Origin: Arcanobacterium canis | Lineage (GTDB): Bacteria > Actinomycetota > Actinomycetes > Actinomycetales > Actinomycetaceae | Assembly (NCBI RefSeq): GCF_029625435.1 | Contig: NZ_CP121208.1 | Span: 496,001 to 560,000, forward strand | DNA length: 64,000 nucleotides | Reading direction: 5' to 3' | Part shown: piece after piece, positions 49,020 to 57,760 of the stretch | Position numbering within the stretch: the stretch's first letter is position 1 | Layout of the letters: every line of letters starts with the position of its first letter | Notes under the pieces: model-generated | What the model was told of the DNA's origin: nothing | The model's database searches: none | What the model saw: the letters and a program-made list of their open reading frames with translations, nothing else | Program-made: the position numbers and the translations under genes

Positions 49020-49609
49020 TGGGAAAACGTGAAGATCGCAAGCGTGATGATCACGAAAAAATCTTGGCCGCTGCGAGTGAATTGATGCAGCGAGACGGCT
49101 TTGACGCCGTGACAACGAGTGAGCTCGCACGTGTCGCAGGAGTTTCGACGGGAACGCTATTTCGCCAGATTGGGTGTAAAGCAGATCTGCTCATCGAGCT
49201 CTTCCTCGTATCGCTCAAGGATCGCAAGCTTCCTGACGGCGAAATTCTCACGATGGACGACGCCGTCGCGCAGGTGATCGCCGTCGTTGACCCCTTCGTC
49301 GCCATCTCCGCTTCTCGACCGGACAACGCTATCGCTCTCCAACGAGAAGTTATCGGAGGCTCGTCGCCGCGCGTACGAGACTTTATCTCTTACGTGCAGT
49401 CCTTTGAAGCATCGATCGGAAGCGCACTCAGTCGTGCTCGTAAAGCCGGCGTTCTCAATATCTCCGCTGACGAGGTGGCTCCTCTCGCGCACGCGATTTA
49501 CGGCTCGTTGTATATGGATTTTCTCCAAGTATCGACGGGACGCGTGAAAATGGAAAGGTTGCGCGACACAATGGTTGATTCGGTGAGGTTCCTCCTGGCG
49601 CGATACTGA
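49019..49609 (+). CDS. TetR family regulator, probable repressor of the fatty-acid operon
   Basis: A 196-residue TetR-type protein: a basic start ([22 protein letters not shown]) and the helix-turn-helix at about 32-56 ([22 protein letters not shown]), followed by an all-helical ligand-binding domain without strong likeness. It shares one base with the acpS stop (TGATG), so it is the last gene of birA-accA3-accD-fas-acpS. A TetR regulator of lipid synthesis (FasR) is known in corynebacteria; whether this is its counterpart is inference. The symmetrical sites upstream of birA are candidate operators. Confidence 0.88.
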   Translation: MGKREDRKRDDHEKILAAASELMQRDGFDAVTTSELARVAGVSTGTLFRQIGCKADLLIELFLVSLKDRKLPDGEILTMDDAVAQVIAVVDPFVAISASRPDNAIALQREVIGGSSPRVRDFISYVQSFEASIGSALSRARKAGVLNISADEVAPLAHAIYGSLYMDFLQVSTGRVKMERLRDTMVDSVRFLLARY

Positions 49610-49636
49610 ACGTGACGCCACCGTGAACCGATGTCG

Positions 49637-49642
49637 TAGAAT
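49637..49642 (+). promoter_or_regulatory. -10 box (TAGAAT) for glyA
   Basis: TAGAAT lies 22 bases before ATG 49665, leaving a leader of about 15 bases that contains AAAGGTGGT. No clear -35 box is seen. Confidence 0.5.
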
Positions 49643-49664
49643 GACATACAGAAAGGTGGTGGCC

Positions 49665-50948
49665 ATGGATTTTATGTCAATGCCGATTGGCCAGGTCGAT
49701 CCTGAGATCGCTAGGGTAATGGATCAGGAACTGAACCGACAGCGTTCAACCCTGGAAATGATTGCGTCAGAGAATTTTGTCCCGCGAGCCGTTCTTGAGG
49801 CTCAGGGTTCTGTACTGACGAATAAATATGCTGAAGGATACCCCGGAAGGCGCTACTACGGCGGTTGTGAATTCGTCGATGTAGCCGAAGAACTTGCGCG
49901 CGAGCGCGCCAAGAGTCTTTTCGGCGCGGCATACGCCAACGTTCAACCCCACTCAGGTGCGCAGGCCAACGCTGCGATTTACCATGCTCTGGCCACACCT
50001 GGCGATACCGTGCTCGGCCTTGAGCTCGCTCACGGTGGTCATCTCACTCATGGGATGCGAATTAATTTCTCGGGCAAGTACTTTAACGCTGTGACTTATG
50101 GCGTGGATCCCGCGACCTCTCTGATCGATATGGATCAGGTGCGCCAGCGCGCCTTGGAATATCAACCTCGCATTATTATCGCTGGGTGGTCAGCCTATGC
50201 TCGTCATCTCAATTTCGCGGCATTCCGCGAAATTGCGGATGAAGTTGGAGCATATCTGTGGGTGGACATGGCCCACTTCGCCGGTCTGGTTGCTGCAGGT
50301 TTGCACCCGTCACCAATTCCCTACGCCGACGTCGTCACCACCACAATTCATAAGACGATCGGTGGCCCGCGTTCAGGCATGATTCTTTCTCGTGATGAGA
50401 CTCTGGCAAAGAAGCTTAACTCCGCAGTGTTCCCTGGCACTCAAGGCGGACCTCTGATGCATGTCATCGCAGCGAAGGCCGTAGCGATGAAGATCGCGGC
50501 AACAGAAGAATTCAAGGAGCGTCAGCAGCGCACTCTCGATGGCGCAAAGATCATCGCTGAACGGCTGATGCGCCCGGATATGGCCTCAACAGGCGTCAAT
50601 GTTCTCACTGGCGGCACTGATGTTCACCTCGTATTGGTTGATATGCGTGGATGTGAAATGGATGGTCTGACCGCAGAACACCTCCTCGATTCGGCACATA
50701 TCACCGTCAACCGCAATGCTGTGCCGTTTGATCCACGACCGCCGGCAATCACCTCGGGTCTTCGCATCGGCACGCCTGCTCTGGCAACGCGTGGATTTGG
50801 AGATGCAGAGTTTTGTGAAGTGGGAGACATCATCGCCACCGTTCTCGCCGGAGGCGAGGGGGCAGTTGCCGACGCGAGTGCGCGAGTTGCTGCGCTGACG
50901 GATGCTTTCCCTCTGTACCCGGGCCTTGGCCAGTTTGGAGCTGAATGA
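49665..50948 (+). CDS. glyA: Serine hydroxymethyltransferase
   Basis: Converts serine and tetrahydrofolate to glycine and methylene-tetrahydrofolate with PLP. The 427-residue protein shows the standard order: [72 protein letters not shown], the PLP lysine K230 in [10 protein letters not shown], and [12 protein letters not shown] 49665 is chosen because AAAGGTGGT precedes it and the family N-terminus fits; a GTG at 49623 would lie upstream of the -10 box. It heads a tight operon with folD, matching their shared folate substrate. Confidence 0.97.
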   Translation: MDFMSMPIGQVDPEIARVMDQELNRQRSTLEMIASENFVPRAVLEAQGSVLTNKYAEGYPGRRYYGGCEFVDVAEELARERAKSLFGAAYANVQPHSGAQANAAIYHALATPGDTVLGLELAHGGHLTHGMRINFSGKYFNAVTYGVDPATSLIDMDQVRQRALEYQPRIIIAGWSAYARHLNFAAFREIADEVGAYLWVDMAHFAGLVAAGLHPSPIPYADVVTTTIHKTIGGPRSGMILSRDETLAKKLNSAVFPGTQGGPLMHVIAAKAVAMKIAATEEFKERQQRTLDGAKIIAERLMRPDMASTGVNVLTGGTDVHLVLVDMRGCEMDGLTAEHLLDSAHITVNRNAVPFDPRPPAITSGLRIGTPALATRGFGDAEFCEVGDIIATVLAGGEGAVADASARVAALTDAFPLYPGLGQFGAE

Positions 50949-51817
50949 TTGTGATGGACGGGCGGCGAGTTGCCGCCGAAATCAAGGCTGACCTCACGGG
51001 GCGCGTGGCACAGCTCAGCGAACGAGGACTCACTGTTGGCCTGGGAACAATTCTGGTTGGTGCTGATCCTGCCTCTGCGCTGTACGTCAACGGTAAACAC
51101 CGTGACTCCGCGCAAGTGGGTATTGCATCGATTCGTGTGGAGCTACCCGAGACAGCATCGACTGACGATGTGTTGGCCGCTGTTCATCGTCTTAACGCTG
51201 ATCCACACTGCACAGGGTTCATTGTTCAACTTCCGCTCCCCGAACACGTTGATACGCAGGAAGTGATTGAGGCAATCGATCCCCGTAAAGACGTTGACGG
51301 ACTTCATCCACTCAACCTCGGCAAGCTTGTGGGAAAAGTCAGCGGCACGCTTGATATCCCGATCCCGTGTACTCCGAGAGGCATTATTGCGCTTGGCCGT
51401 TACTACGGAGTGGAATGGGAAGGGGCCAACGTGTGTGTCGTCGGACAAGGCGCAACAGTCGGTCGTCCCCTCGGCGTCGTCGCGTCACGTGACGACGTCG
51501 GGGCCAGTGTTGACCTATGCCACCTCCAAACACGTAACCTTGGCGATCACACTCGCGCAGCTGACATCATCGTTGTGGCAACAGGAGCGGGACATCTTCT
51601 GACACCTGAAATGGTGACACCTGGAGCCGCCGTCTTCGATGTGGGTATTAAGCGTGTCAACGATCCGGCGACAGGGAAATCGACGGTGGTCGGCGATGTT
51701 GCTCCTGGCGTGGATGCGTATGCCGGATGGTTATCGCCCAATCCCGGCGGGGTCGGGCCAATGACTCGCGCAATGTTGCTTGCAAATGTTGTTGACGCCA
51801 AAGAGAGGACAGCATGA
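50945..51817 (+). CDS. folD: Methylenetetrahydrofolate dehydrogenase/cyclohydrolase
   Basis: Turns methylene-tetrahydrofolate into formyl-tetrahydrofolate in two steps with NADP+. The 290-residue protein has [23 protein letters not shown] with the catalytic lysine near residue 51, [29 protein letters not shown] and the Rossmann loop [13 protein letters not shown]. The usual GRS-x-x-VG-x-P loop reads GQGATVGRP here. It overlaps glyA in ATGA and xth in ATGA, so one-carbon metabolism is coupled. Confidence 0.96.
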   Translation: MIVMDGRRVAAEIKADLTGRVAQLSERGLTVGLGTILVGADPASALYVNGKHRDSAQVGIASIRVELPETASTDDVLAAVHRLNADPHCTGFIVQLPLPEHVDTQEVIEAIDPRKDVDGLHPLNLGKLVGKVSGTLDIPIPCTPRGIIALGRYYGVEWEGANVCVVGQGATVGRPLGVVASRDDVGASVDLCHLQTRNLGDHTRAADIIVVATGAGHLLTPEMVTPGAAVFDVGIKRVNDPATGKSTVVGDVAPGVDAYAGWLSPNPGGVGPMTRAMLLANVVDAKERTA

Positions 51818-52602
51818 AGATCACCACCGTCAACGTTAACGGGATCCGAGCTGCCTACCGTAAGGGGATGGGGCAGTGGTTGTCGGATACTGCACCCGAT
51901 GTTCTCCTGTGCCAAGAAACCCGTGCTCCTGGAGACATCATCACTGAGCTCATTGGCGAGGACTATCAAGTCTTCCCTCATGAGTGCCAGATCAAAGGCC
52001 GAGCCGGGGTCGCGGTCGCGGTGCGTCACGGCATTGAGGTCGGTCAGGTGCGCACCGGCGTCGTCGATGATGAAGTGCCAGTTGATACTGGGCGGTGGTT
52101 GGAAGTGGACTTGCCTGAACGTGGCCTGACAGTGGTGAGCGCGTACTTGCACTCAGGTAAGGCAGACGATGAGACGAAAATGGCGGCCAAATATGCACAT
52201 CTCGATAAGGTCAGTGAGCGCCTCGGGGCAATGACAGGCGAATTCGTGGTGTGTGGTGATTTCAATATCGTTCATACCGAAGGCGACATCACTAATTGGA
52301 AATCGAATCACAATAAAACCTCGGGTGTTTTGGATCCGGAGATTGCCTATCTCGATCGGTGGTTTGGCAACGGTTTTGTGGATGTTCAGCGCCACCTCGA
52401 TCCAGATTCTCAAGGCCCGTATACGTGGTGGTCACAGCGCGGCAAAGCTTTTGACAACAATGTCGGCTGGCGCATTGATTACCAAATGGCGACACCTACA
52501 CTCGCAGCACGAGCACGCACATACACTATTGACCGCGCAGCCTCTTACGATGCGCGTTGGTCCGACCATGCAGCATTGACGGTGATTTACGATGAGCAAT
52601 AA
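51814..52602 (+). CDS. xth: Exodeoxyribonuclease III / AP endonuclease
   Basis: Base-excision repair nuclease of the EEP family, 262 residues. Motifs in order: the strand ITTVNVNGIRAAYRKG, LCQETRAP with the metal-binding Glu near 34, VVSAYLHSG, VVCGDFNIVHTEGDITN (Asp and Asn) near 145, YTWWSQRGKAFDNNVGWRIDYQM and SDHAALTVIYD with the last Asp-His. Normal length. It overlaps its neighbours on both sides; the metabolic link to folate genes is not evident and may only reflect operon packing. Confidence 0.94.
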   Translation: MKITTVNVNGIRAAYRKGMGQWLSDTAPDVLLCQETRAPGDIITELIGEDYQVFPHECQIKGRAGVAVAVRHGIEVGQVRTGVVDDEVPVDTGRWLEVDLPERGLTVVSAYLHSGKADDETKMAAKYAHLDKVSERLGAMTGEFVVCGDFNIVHTEGDITNWKSNHNKTSGVLDPEIAYLDRWFGNGFVDVQRHLDPDSQGPYTWWSQRGKAFDNNVGWRIDYQMATPTLAARARTYTIDRAASYDARWSDHAALTVIYDEQ

Positions 52603-53833
52603 GACACAGGTTGCTGACTCTCACGCATCAGCCCCAACGCAGACGACTAGCCTCATGGACAAACTCTGGGCGGTCATCGACTGGGTAATGAACCTCCGTC
52701 CGGTTCGAGCAAACACACGCTATGGTTATCAGCGCGGGTGGCTTTTATCAGGTGGTATCGCGTATTCGGCGCTTTTCGCACTCGGTGGCGCGCTGACCAT
52801 TGGTCTGACGATTTTTTCCTATACGCTCGGACAAAATCCGTCACTTATGGCTCGTCTTGAATCTGGTATTAACTCTGCTCTTCCCGGGATTTTGAAAACC
52901 CAAGATCACCCCAACGGATTAGTGGCGGCGAAAGATTTAGTTGTGGACAACCCCTTCAACTTCGTCACTTTGACTGCTTTGTTCATCATGCTGTGGTCCA
53001 CTCTTTCTCTTATGGGATCCTTGCGGACATCGATCCAAGCGATGTTCGGACTGTCTGCCCTTCCTCGGACCTTCATCGTGACTAAAGCAATTGACCTTGC
53101 CGGGATTGTCACGCTCGCTGTGGGATTAGTGGCAGGCATTCTGCTCGTTTCGGGAGCCACGCAGTTCTCGACGATTGTCTTCGATGCATTAGGAATTTCA
53201 GGTTCTGTCGCTCAAGGCATCCTTCAGGTGGGTTCGCTTGTGTTGGCTGGGGTAGCTGATATGGCAGTATTTGCCTTTCTCATCCGCGTTGTTGCTGGCG
53301 CGCGCGTGCCGGCAAAAGATCTCCTCATCGGCACATCGGTCGGAGCACTGGCATCGTCTCTTATCCGTGTGCTGGGAACGGCCGCGGTGGGTTCAGTTGC
53401 AAATAACCCCATCCTCGCTCCTTTTGCAGCTCTCGCAACAGTGATGCTCTGGGTGAATTTGGTTGCTCGAATCACGTTGCTTGCAGCAGCAGTGTGTGCA
53501 AATCCGCCAAAACCGCTTGATGTGACCGAGGAAAATTATGCGCATCTCGCTGACACTCCAAACTACGTCACGCTTTCAGCTCCGCAAACTCAAGACTGGG
53601 AGCATGATTCCGTCACCGGAGTCGTGATGCCTCTCAAAGAGACGGCCATTGAAGATATTCCCCGATGGGAGGGCTGGCGTGCCGAGCGTAAACGCAAAGC
53701 TTTGCTGCGGGCTAAAGAACAACTTGCTGAGGCGAACTATGCCTACGAAAATGCCAAGCAAGAATACGAAAACGGTGCGCGAGCTCAATACGCCAAGCGC
53801 ACACACTATTCGACTCTGGGAGCAGCATCGTGA
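52592..53833 (+). CDS. YihY/BrkB family inner membrane protein
   Basis: A 413-residue protein with an N-terminal cytoplasmic stretch, about six membrane helices between residues 50 and 310, and a long soluble tail of about 100 residues with a coiled-coil-like segment (RKRKALLRAKEQLAEANYAYENAKQEYENG). YQRGWLLSGGIAYSALFALGGALTIG near residue 45 is the family entry helix. The family was once called RNase BN but is now thought to be a transporter-like membrane protein of unknown role. It overlaps xth by 11 bases and manC by four. Confidence 0.88.
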   Translation: MSNKTQVADSHASAPTQTTSLMDKLWAVIDWVMNLRPVRANTRYGYQRGWLLSGGIAYSALFALGGALTIGLTIFSYTLGQNPSLMARLESGINSALPGILKTQDHPNGLVAAKDLVVDNPFNFVTLTALFIMLWSTLSLMGSLRTSIQAMFGLSALPRTFIVTKAIDLAGIVTLAVGLVAGILLVSGATQFSTIVFDALGISGSVAQGILQVGSLVLAGVADMAVFAFLIRVVAGARVPAKDLLIGTSVGALASSLIRVLGTAAVGSVANNPILAPFAALATVMLWVNLVARITLLAAAVCANPPKPLDVTEENYAHLADTPNYVTLSAPQTQDWEHDSVTGVVMPLKETAIEDIPRWEGWRAERKRKALLRAKEQLAEANYAYENAKQEYENGARAQYAKRTHYSTLGAAS

Positions 53834-54906
53834 GTTTCCATGCGATCATTCCCGCAGGCGGTGCAGGAACACGCCTATGGCCGCTCTCGCGAGCGAAATT
53901 CCCTAAGTTTCTTGTGGATCTGACCGGCAGTGGTCACTCAATGCTCCAAGACACAGTCATGCGCTTGTCACCCCTTGCGGCAACGACGACGGTGGTGACT
54001 GGCGTCGCGCATGAAAGCGCGGTTCGAGTACAACTGGACGCGCTCAATGGTGAGAGCGGTGAATGTGACGTCATCGCTGAGCCGAGCGCGCGAAACTCGA
54101 TGCCAGCGATTGCCTTGGCAGCAGCCGTGATTGCCCAACGTGATCCTGATGCAGTGATTGGATCGTTTGCTGCGGATCATGCAATCGAGAACGATGATGC
54201 CTTTCGCGAGGCTGTCCGCTGTGCGATTGGTGCGGCAGAGCGTGGATACGTGGTGACAATCGGTATTACACCTCATTCACCAGCCACGGGTTTCGGGTAT
54301 ATCCACGAGGGGGACGAGATTGCTCCTGGCGTGCGAGCAGTCAGCGAATTTGTTGAGAAGCCTGACCAAACCACTGCTCAGCATTATGTGGACAGTGGTG
54401 AATATGTGTGGAACGCAGGAATATTCGTTGCGCGTGCACACGTGCTACTTGATGCGCTCAAGAAATATCGCCCGCATCTCGCTCACGGTATTGACCAGAT
54501 TGTCAAGGCGTGGGGTGATGATGAAACCTTCCTCGCCCAATGGAATAGCCTTGAGAAGATTGCCATTGACCATGCGATCGCTGAGCCTCTCGCTCGTGAG
54601 GGTGGTGTTGCGGTCGTTCCTGCGCAGATGGGGTGGTCAGATGTGGGTGATTACTCATCTCTATACGCTATGGTAGACGGCCATATAGGGGTATCTCGCG
54701 GTGGGCAACCACAAGATGTTGTGGCCGTAGATTCGCCAGGAAGTCTTGTTTTCACACATTCGAAACCAATAGTTGTCGCGGGCGTTAAACGTGCTATCAT
54801 CATAGAGACGCAAGACACGATCTTCGTGACTTGCAATGAGTACGCACAGAACGTCAAGAATGTTCCGGATGCGCTTGAACAAGCGGGCCGGGGCGATCTT
54901 CGTTAG
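53830..54906 (+). CDS. manC: Mannose-1-phosphate guanylyltransferase
   Basis: Makes GDP-mannose from mannose 1-phosphate and GTP for cell-envelope glycans. The 358-residue protein has the nucleotidyltransferase signature PAGGAGTRLWPLSRAKFPKF at 6-25, GSFAADHAI near 114, TPHSPATGFGYIHEG, VSEFVEKPD, YVWNAGIFVARA and VGWSDVGDY-like QMGWSDVGDYSSL, with no attached isomerase domain. It starts with GTG in a GTGA overlap. It is the last gene of the glyA operon. Confidence 0.93.
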   Translation: MSFHAIIPAGGAGTRLWPLSRAKFPKFLVDLTGSGHSMLQDTVMRLSPLAATTTVVTGVAHESAVRVQLDALNGESGECDVIAEPSARNSMPAIALAAAVIAQRDPDAVIGSFAADHAIENDDAFREAVRCAIGAAERGYVVTIGITPHSPATGFGYIHEGDEIAPGVRAVSEFVEKPDQTTAQHYVDSGEYVWNAGIFVARAHVLLDALKKYRPHLAHGIDQIVKAWGDDETFLAQWNSLEKIAIDHAIAEPLAREGGVAVVPAQMGWSDVGDYSSLYAMVDGHIGVSRGGQPQDVVAVDSPGSLVFTHSKPIVVAGVKRAIIIETQDTIFVTCNEYAQNVKNVPDALEQAGRGDLR

Positions 54907-55051
54907 GGCTGCGGGTACTCCAGGAATTCAAAGGCGAATGAACGTTTCTATAGTTCAATCCTGAAGAAGCATTTTTGCGTGACGCAGGATACTATGGAGA
55001 CAACCGAATTTGCCCCGGGCAATGCGGGGCACGGATCATAGGGAGACCCAC

Positions 55052-56140
55052 GTGAAATCAAAGTTGACTTCTCTTCTCGCGGTTGCTGCATCGGCAACCC
55101 TCCTCCTCAGCGCTTGTGGCGGCGCATCTACCGGTAAGAACGCAAAGGGCGGCGACGCATCTAATTTCAAGGCCTGCCTTGTTTCTGATGCTGGCGGCTG
55201 GGACGATCACTCCTTCAATGAGTCCGCATTCGTCGGTTTAAAGCAGGCTGAGAAGGATCTGAAGGTTCAAATCAACACTGCTGAATCTAAGCAGTCCACC
55301 GATTACAAGCCGAACGTTGAGAAGATGGTCGACGACGGTTGCAAGATGATCATCGGCGTTGGCTTCAACCTCAATGACGCCATCCTCAAGGTTGCTCAGA
55401 GCACCAAGGATCTCGAGTTTGGCCTGATCGATTCTGTCTTCACTGAAGGTGGTAAGCCGGTTGAGATTGATAACGGCCGTCCGCTGCTGTTCAATACTCA
55501 GGAAGCTGCTTACCTTGCTGGCTACGTTGCAGCAGGCATGACCAAGACCGGCAAGGTTGCGACCTTCGGCGGTATCCAGATTCCGTCCGTGACGATCTTC
55601 ATGGACGGTTTTGCTGACGGTGTTAAGGCATACAATAAGGACGCGGGCAAGGATGTTCAGCTCCTGGGTTGGGACAAGGACGCTCAGAAGGGCGCCTTCA
55701 CCAACTCCTTCGATGATCAGAACAAGGGCAAGCAGCAGACTCAGCAGTTCCTTGATCAGGGTGCTGACATTGTGATGCCAGTGGCAGGGCCGGTTGGTCT
55801 CGGTGCGGCAGCAGCTGTGAAGGCCAAGGCTGGCGCTATGTTCGTCGGTGTTGACTCCGACTGGTTCGAGGCTGTTCCGGACTACAAGGACATCGTTTTG
55901 ACCTCGGTGAAGAAGGAAATCGCAGCTTCCGTGGTTGACACCGTGAAGCAGGGTGTTGATGGCAAGTTCTCCAACGCTCCGTACATCGGCGACCTCAAGA
56001 ACGGTGGCGTCTCGCTCGCTCCGTTCCACGATTTCGATTCCAAGGTTCCTGCGGATCTGAAGGCAAAGGTCAAGGAGCTCGAAGAGAAGATCAAGTCGGG
56101 TGAACTCAAGATTGAGTCGCCGGCCGCGAACAAGAAGTAA
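55052..56140 (+). CDS. BMP/PnrA-like nucleoside-binding lipoprotein
   Basis: Substrate-binding lipoprotein of a nucleoside ABC importer. Signal peptide KSKLTSLLAVAASATLLLSAC puts the lipid on C22. The mature 340 residues show the BMP family pattern: ACLVSDAGGWDDHSFNESAF, MVDDGCKMIIGVGFNL, NTQEAAYLAGYVAA, TFGGIQIPSV, QFLDQGADIVMPVAGPVGLGAAA and VGVDSDW. I chose GTG 55052 because AGGGAG lies before it and the signal peptide begins there. TACTAT at about 54990 is a possible -10 box. A hairpin between it and the ATPase gene would favour higher expression of the binding protein. Confidence 0.94.
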   Translation: MKSKLTSLLAVAASATLLLSACGGASTGKNAKGGDASNFKACLVSDAGGWDDHSFNESAFVGLKQAEKDLKVQINTAESKQSTDYKPNVEKMVDDGCKMIIGVGFNLNDAILKVAQSTKDLEFGLIDSVFTEGGKPVEIDNGRPLLFNTQEAAYLAGYVAAGMTKTGKVATFGGIQIPSVTIFMDGFADGVKAYNKDAGKDVQLLGWDKDAQKGAFTNSFDDQNKGKQQTQQFLDQGADIVMPVAGPVGLGAAAAVKAKAGAMFVGVDSDWFEAVPDYKDIVLTSVKKEIAASVVDTVKQGVDGKFSNAPYIGDLKNGGVSLAPFHDFDSKVPADLKAKVKELEEKIKSGELKIESPAANKK

Positions 56141-56166
56141 TTAGTTCCCTAGCTTGGGAATCAACG

Positions 56167-56195
56167 TTGGGGCCCAGCCAGTGGCTGGGCCCCAA
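56167..56195 (+). terminator. Strong intercistronic hairpin after the binding-protein gene
   Basis: TTGGGGCCCAGCC (56167-56179) and its perfect complement at 56183-56195 enclose a three-base loop. There is no T run, so it is more likely a 3'-end stabiliser or partial stop than a full terminator. Confidence 0.7.
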
Positions 56196-56224
56196 CATCT
56201 GAAATGACATGAAGGCGGAGAGCA

Positions 56225-57760
56225 ATGAAGCTTGAACTGAGAGGAATCACGAAGCGATTCGGTTCCCTCGTCGCCAATGACTCGATCAATTTGGAGATCG
56301 GGGAGGGGCGTATCCACGCTCTGCTTGGCGAGAATGGCGCGGGTAAGTCCACCCTGATGAATGTGCTGTACGGCTTGTATGAGCCTGACGGTGGCGAGAT
56401 TCTTATTGATGATCAGCCGGTGACTTTCAATGGTCCAGGAGATGCGGTAGCAGCAGGTATTGGCATGGTGCATCAGCATTTTATGCTGGTACCAGTATTT
56501 ACCGTAGCTGAATCGATCGCGCTTGGATACGAGCCAACCAAGAGCGCGGGAATTATTGATCAGAAGGCCACTGCACAGAAGGTGAAGGAAGTTTCAGCGC
56601 GTTTCGGGTTTAACCTCAATCCTGATTCGTTGATCGAGGAACTCCCGGTGGGCGCTCAACAACGAGTTGAAATCGTCAAGGCACTTTCGCGCGATGCGAA
56701 GGTTCTGATTCTTGACGAGCCAACTGCTGTGCTGACACCGCAAGAGACCGATGAACTGATGGCGATTATGCGTCAGCTTGCTGACGCAGGCACTTCAATT
56801 GTGTTCATCACTCACAAGTTGCGTGAAGTTCGAGCGGTCGCCGATGACATCACGGTGATTCGCCGCGGCAAGGTCGTGGGTAAGGCTGATCCTAAGTCCT
56901 CAGAATCTGATCTGGCGACGATGATGGTTGGCCGTCCTGTGATGATGAAGGTTGACAAGAAGCCGGCAAATCTTGGGCCGGAAGCTCTGAAGTTTGAAGA
57001 CGTGACGTACATTGATTCGGTTGGTACGCATGTGCTCGATCACGTTTCGTTTGGTTTGCACCGCGGCGAGGTTCTCGCTATTGCGGGTGTGCAAGGTAAT
57101 GGCCAAACTGAACTCGCTGAATCCGTGCTTGGTCTGATTCATCCGGACGCTGGATCGATCACCCTTGAAGGCAAGGAATTGCACGGAAAGAATCCGCGTG
57201 AAATTCTTGAAGCCGGCGTCGGCTTCGTTCCAGAAGACCGTATGAAAGACGGCATGATTGCCTCCTTCTCAATTGCGGAAAATTTGGTTCTTGATCAGTA
57301 CCGCGATGCGCCCTTCGGGTCGGGCCTTTCAATTAAGCCCAATGTCATCCTGAAGAACGCGGAAGAAAAGCGAGATGAATACGATATTCGTCTCACTGCC
57401 ATTACCGATCCGATCTCGACTCTGTCAGGTGGAAACCAGCAGAAGGTTGTCGTTGCACGCGAGATGTCACGCGATCTTGACCTCCTTGTGGTGAACCAAC
57501 CGACTCGTGGTGTTGATGTTGGATCAATTGAGTTCATTCACCAACGCGTCGTCGAAGTGAGAGATTCTGGCGTTCCGGTTCTTCTGATCTCGTCTGAGCT
57601 TGATGAGATTGAGGCATTGGCTGATCGTATCGCTGTGATGTATCGAGGAAAGATCATCGGTATTGTTCCTGCAGGCACTTCTCGTGATGCACTTGGCCTG
57701 ATGATGGCTGGTGTTCCACAAGAGGAAGCCTTGGCACAAGTGCGAGGAGGAGAGAACTGA
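56225..57760 (+). CDS. Nucleoside ABC transporter ATPase (two nucleotide-binding domains)
   Basis: Cytoplasmic energy module of the importer, 511 residues with two ABC domains. The first has Walker A GENGAGKST near residues 36-44, a signature-like region QQRVEIVKALSRDAKVLILDEPTAVLTP and the H-loop FITHK. The second (from about 260) has a loosened Walker A GVQGNGQTE but a clear signature LSGGNQQKVVVAREMSRDLDLLVVNQPTRGVD; Walker B ends in Asn-Gln instead of Asp-Glu. This is the normal state of the RbsA/YufO-like nucleoside ATPases. GGCGGAGAG precedes ATG. It joins the next gene in TGATG. Confidence 0.95.
   Translation: MKLELRGITKRFGSLVANDSINLEIGEGRIHALLGENGAGKSTLMNVLYGLYEPDGGEILIDDQPVTFNGPGDAVAAGIGMVHQHFMLVPVFTVAESIALGYEPTKSAGIIDQKATAQKVKEVSARFGFNLNPDSLIEELPVGAQQRVEIVKALSRDAKVLILDEPTAVLTPQETDELMAIMRQLADAGTSIVFITHKLREVRAVADDITVIRRGKVVGKADPKSSESDLATMMVGRPVMMKVDKKPANLGPEALKFEDVTYIDSVGTHVLDHVSFGLHRGEVLAIAGVQGNGQTELAESVLGLIHPDAGSITLEGKELHGKNPREILEAGVGFVPEDRMKDGMIASFSIAENLVLDQYRDAPFGSGLSIKPNVILKNAEEKRDEYDIRLTAITDPISTLSGGNQQKVVVAREMSRDLDLLVVNQPTRGVDVGSIEFIHQRVVEVRDSGVPVLLISSELDEIEALADRIAVMYRGKIIGIVPAGTSRDALGLMMAGVPQEEALAQVRGGEN

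Noticed and set aside
49610-49664. Riboswitch before glyA
   Set aside because: The space from promoter box to start codon is about 22 bases, too short for a glycine or folate riboswitch.
54907-55051. Purine riboswitch before the nucleoside-binding lipoprotein
   Set aside because: There is a GC-rich hairpin (TGCCCCG/CGGGGCA, about 55013-55030) but no TATA-flanked three-way junction as in purine riboswitches.
55238-56029. Long minus-strand frame opposite the BMP lipoprotein gene
   Set aside because: The plus-strand gene is certain; the open antisense frame follows from its codon bias (few TTA, CTA or TCA codons).
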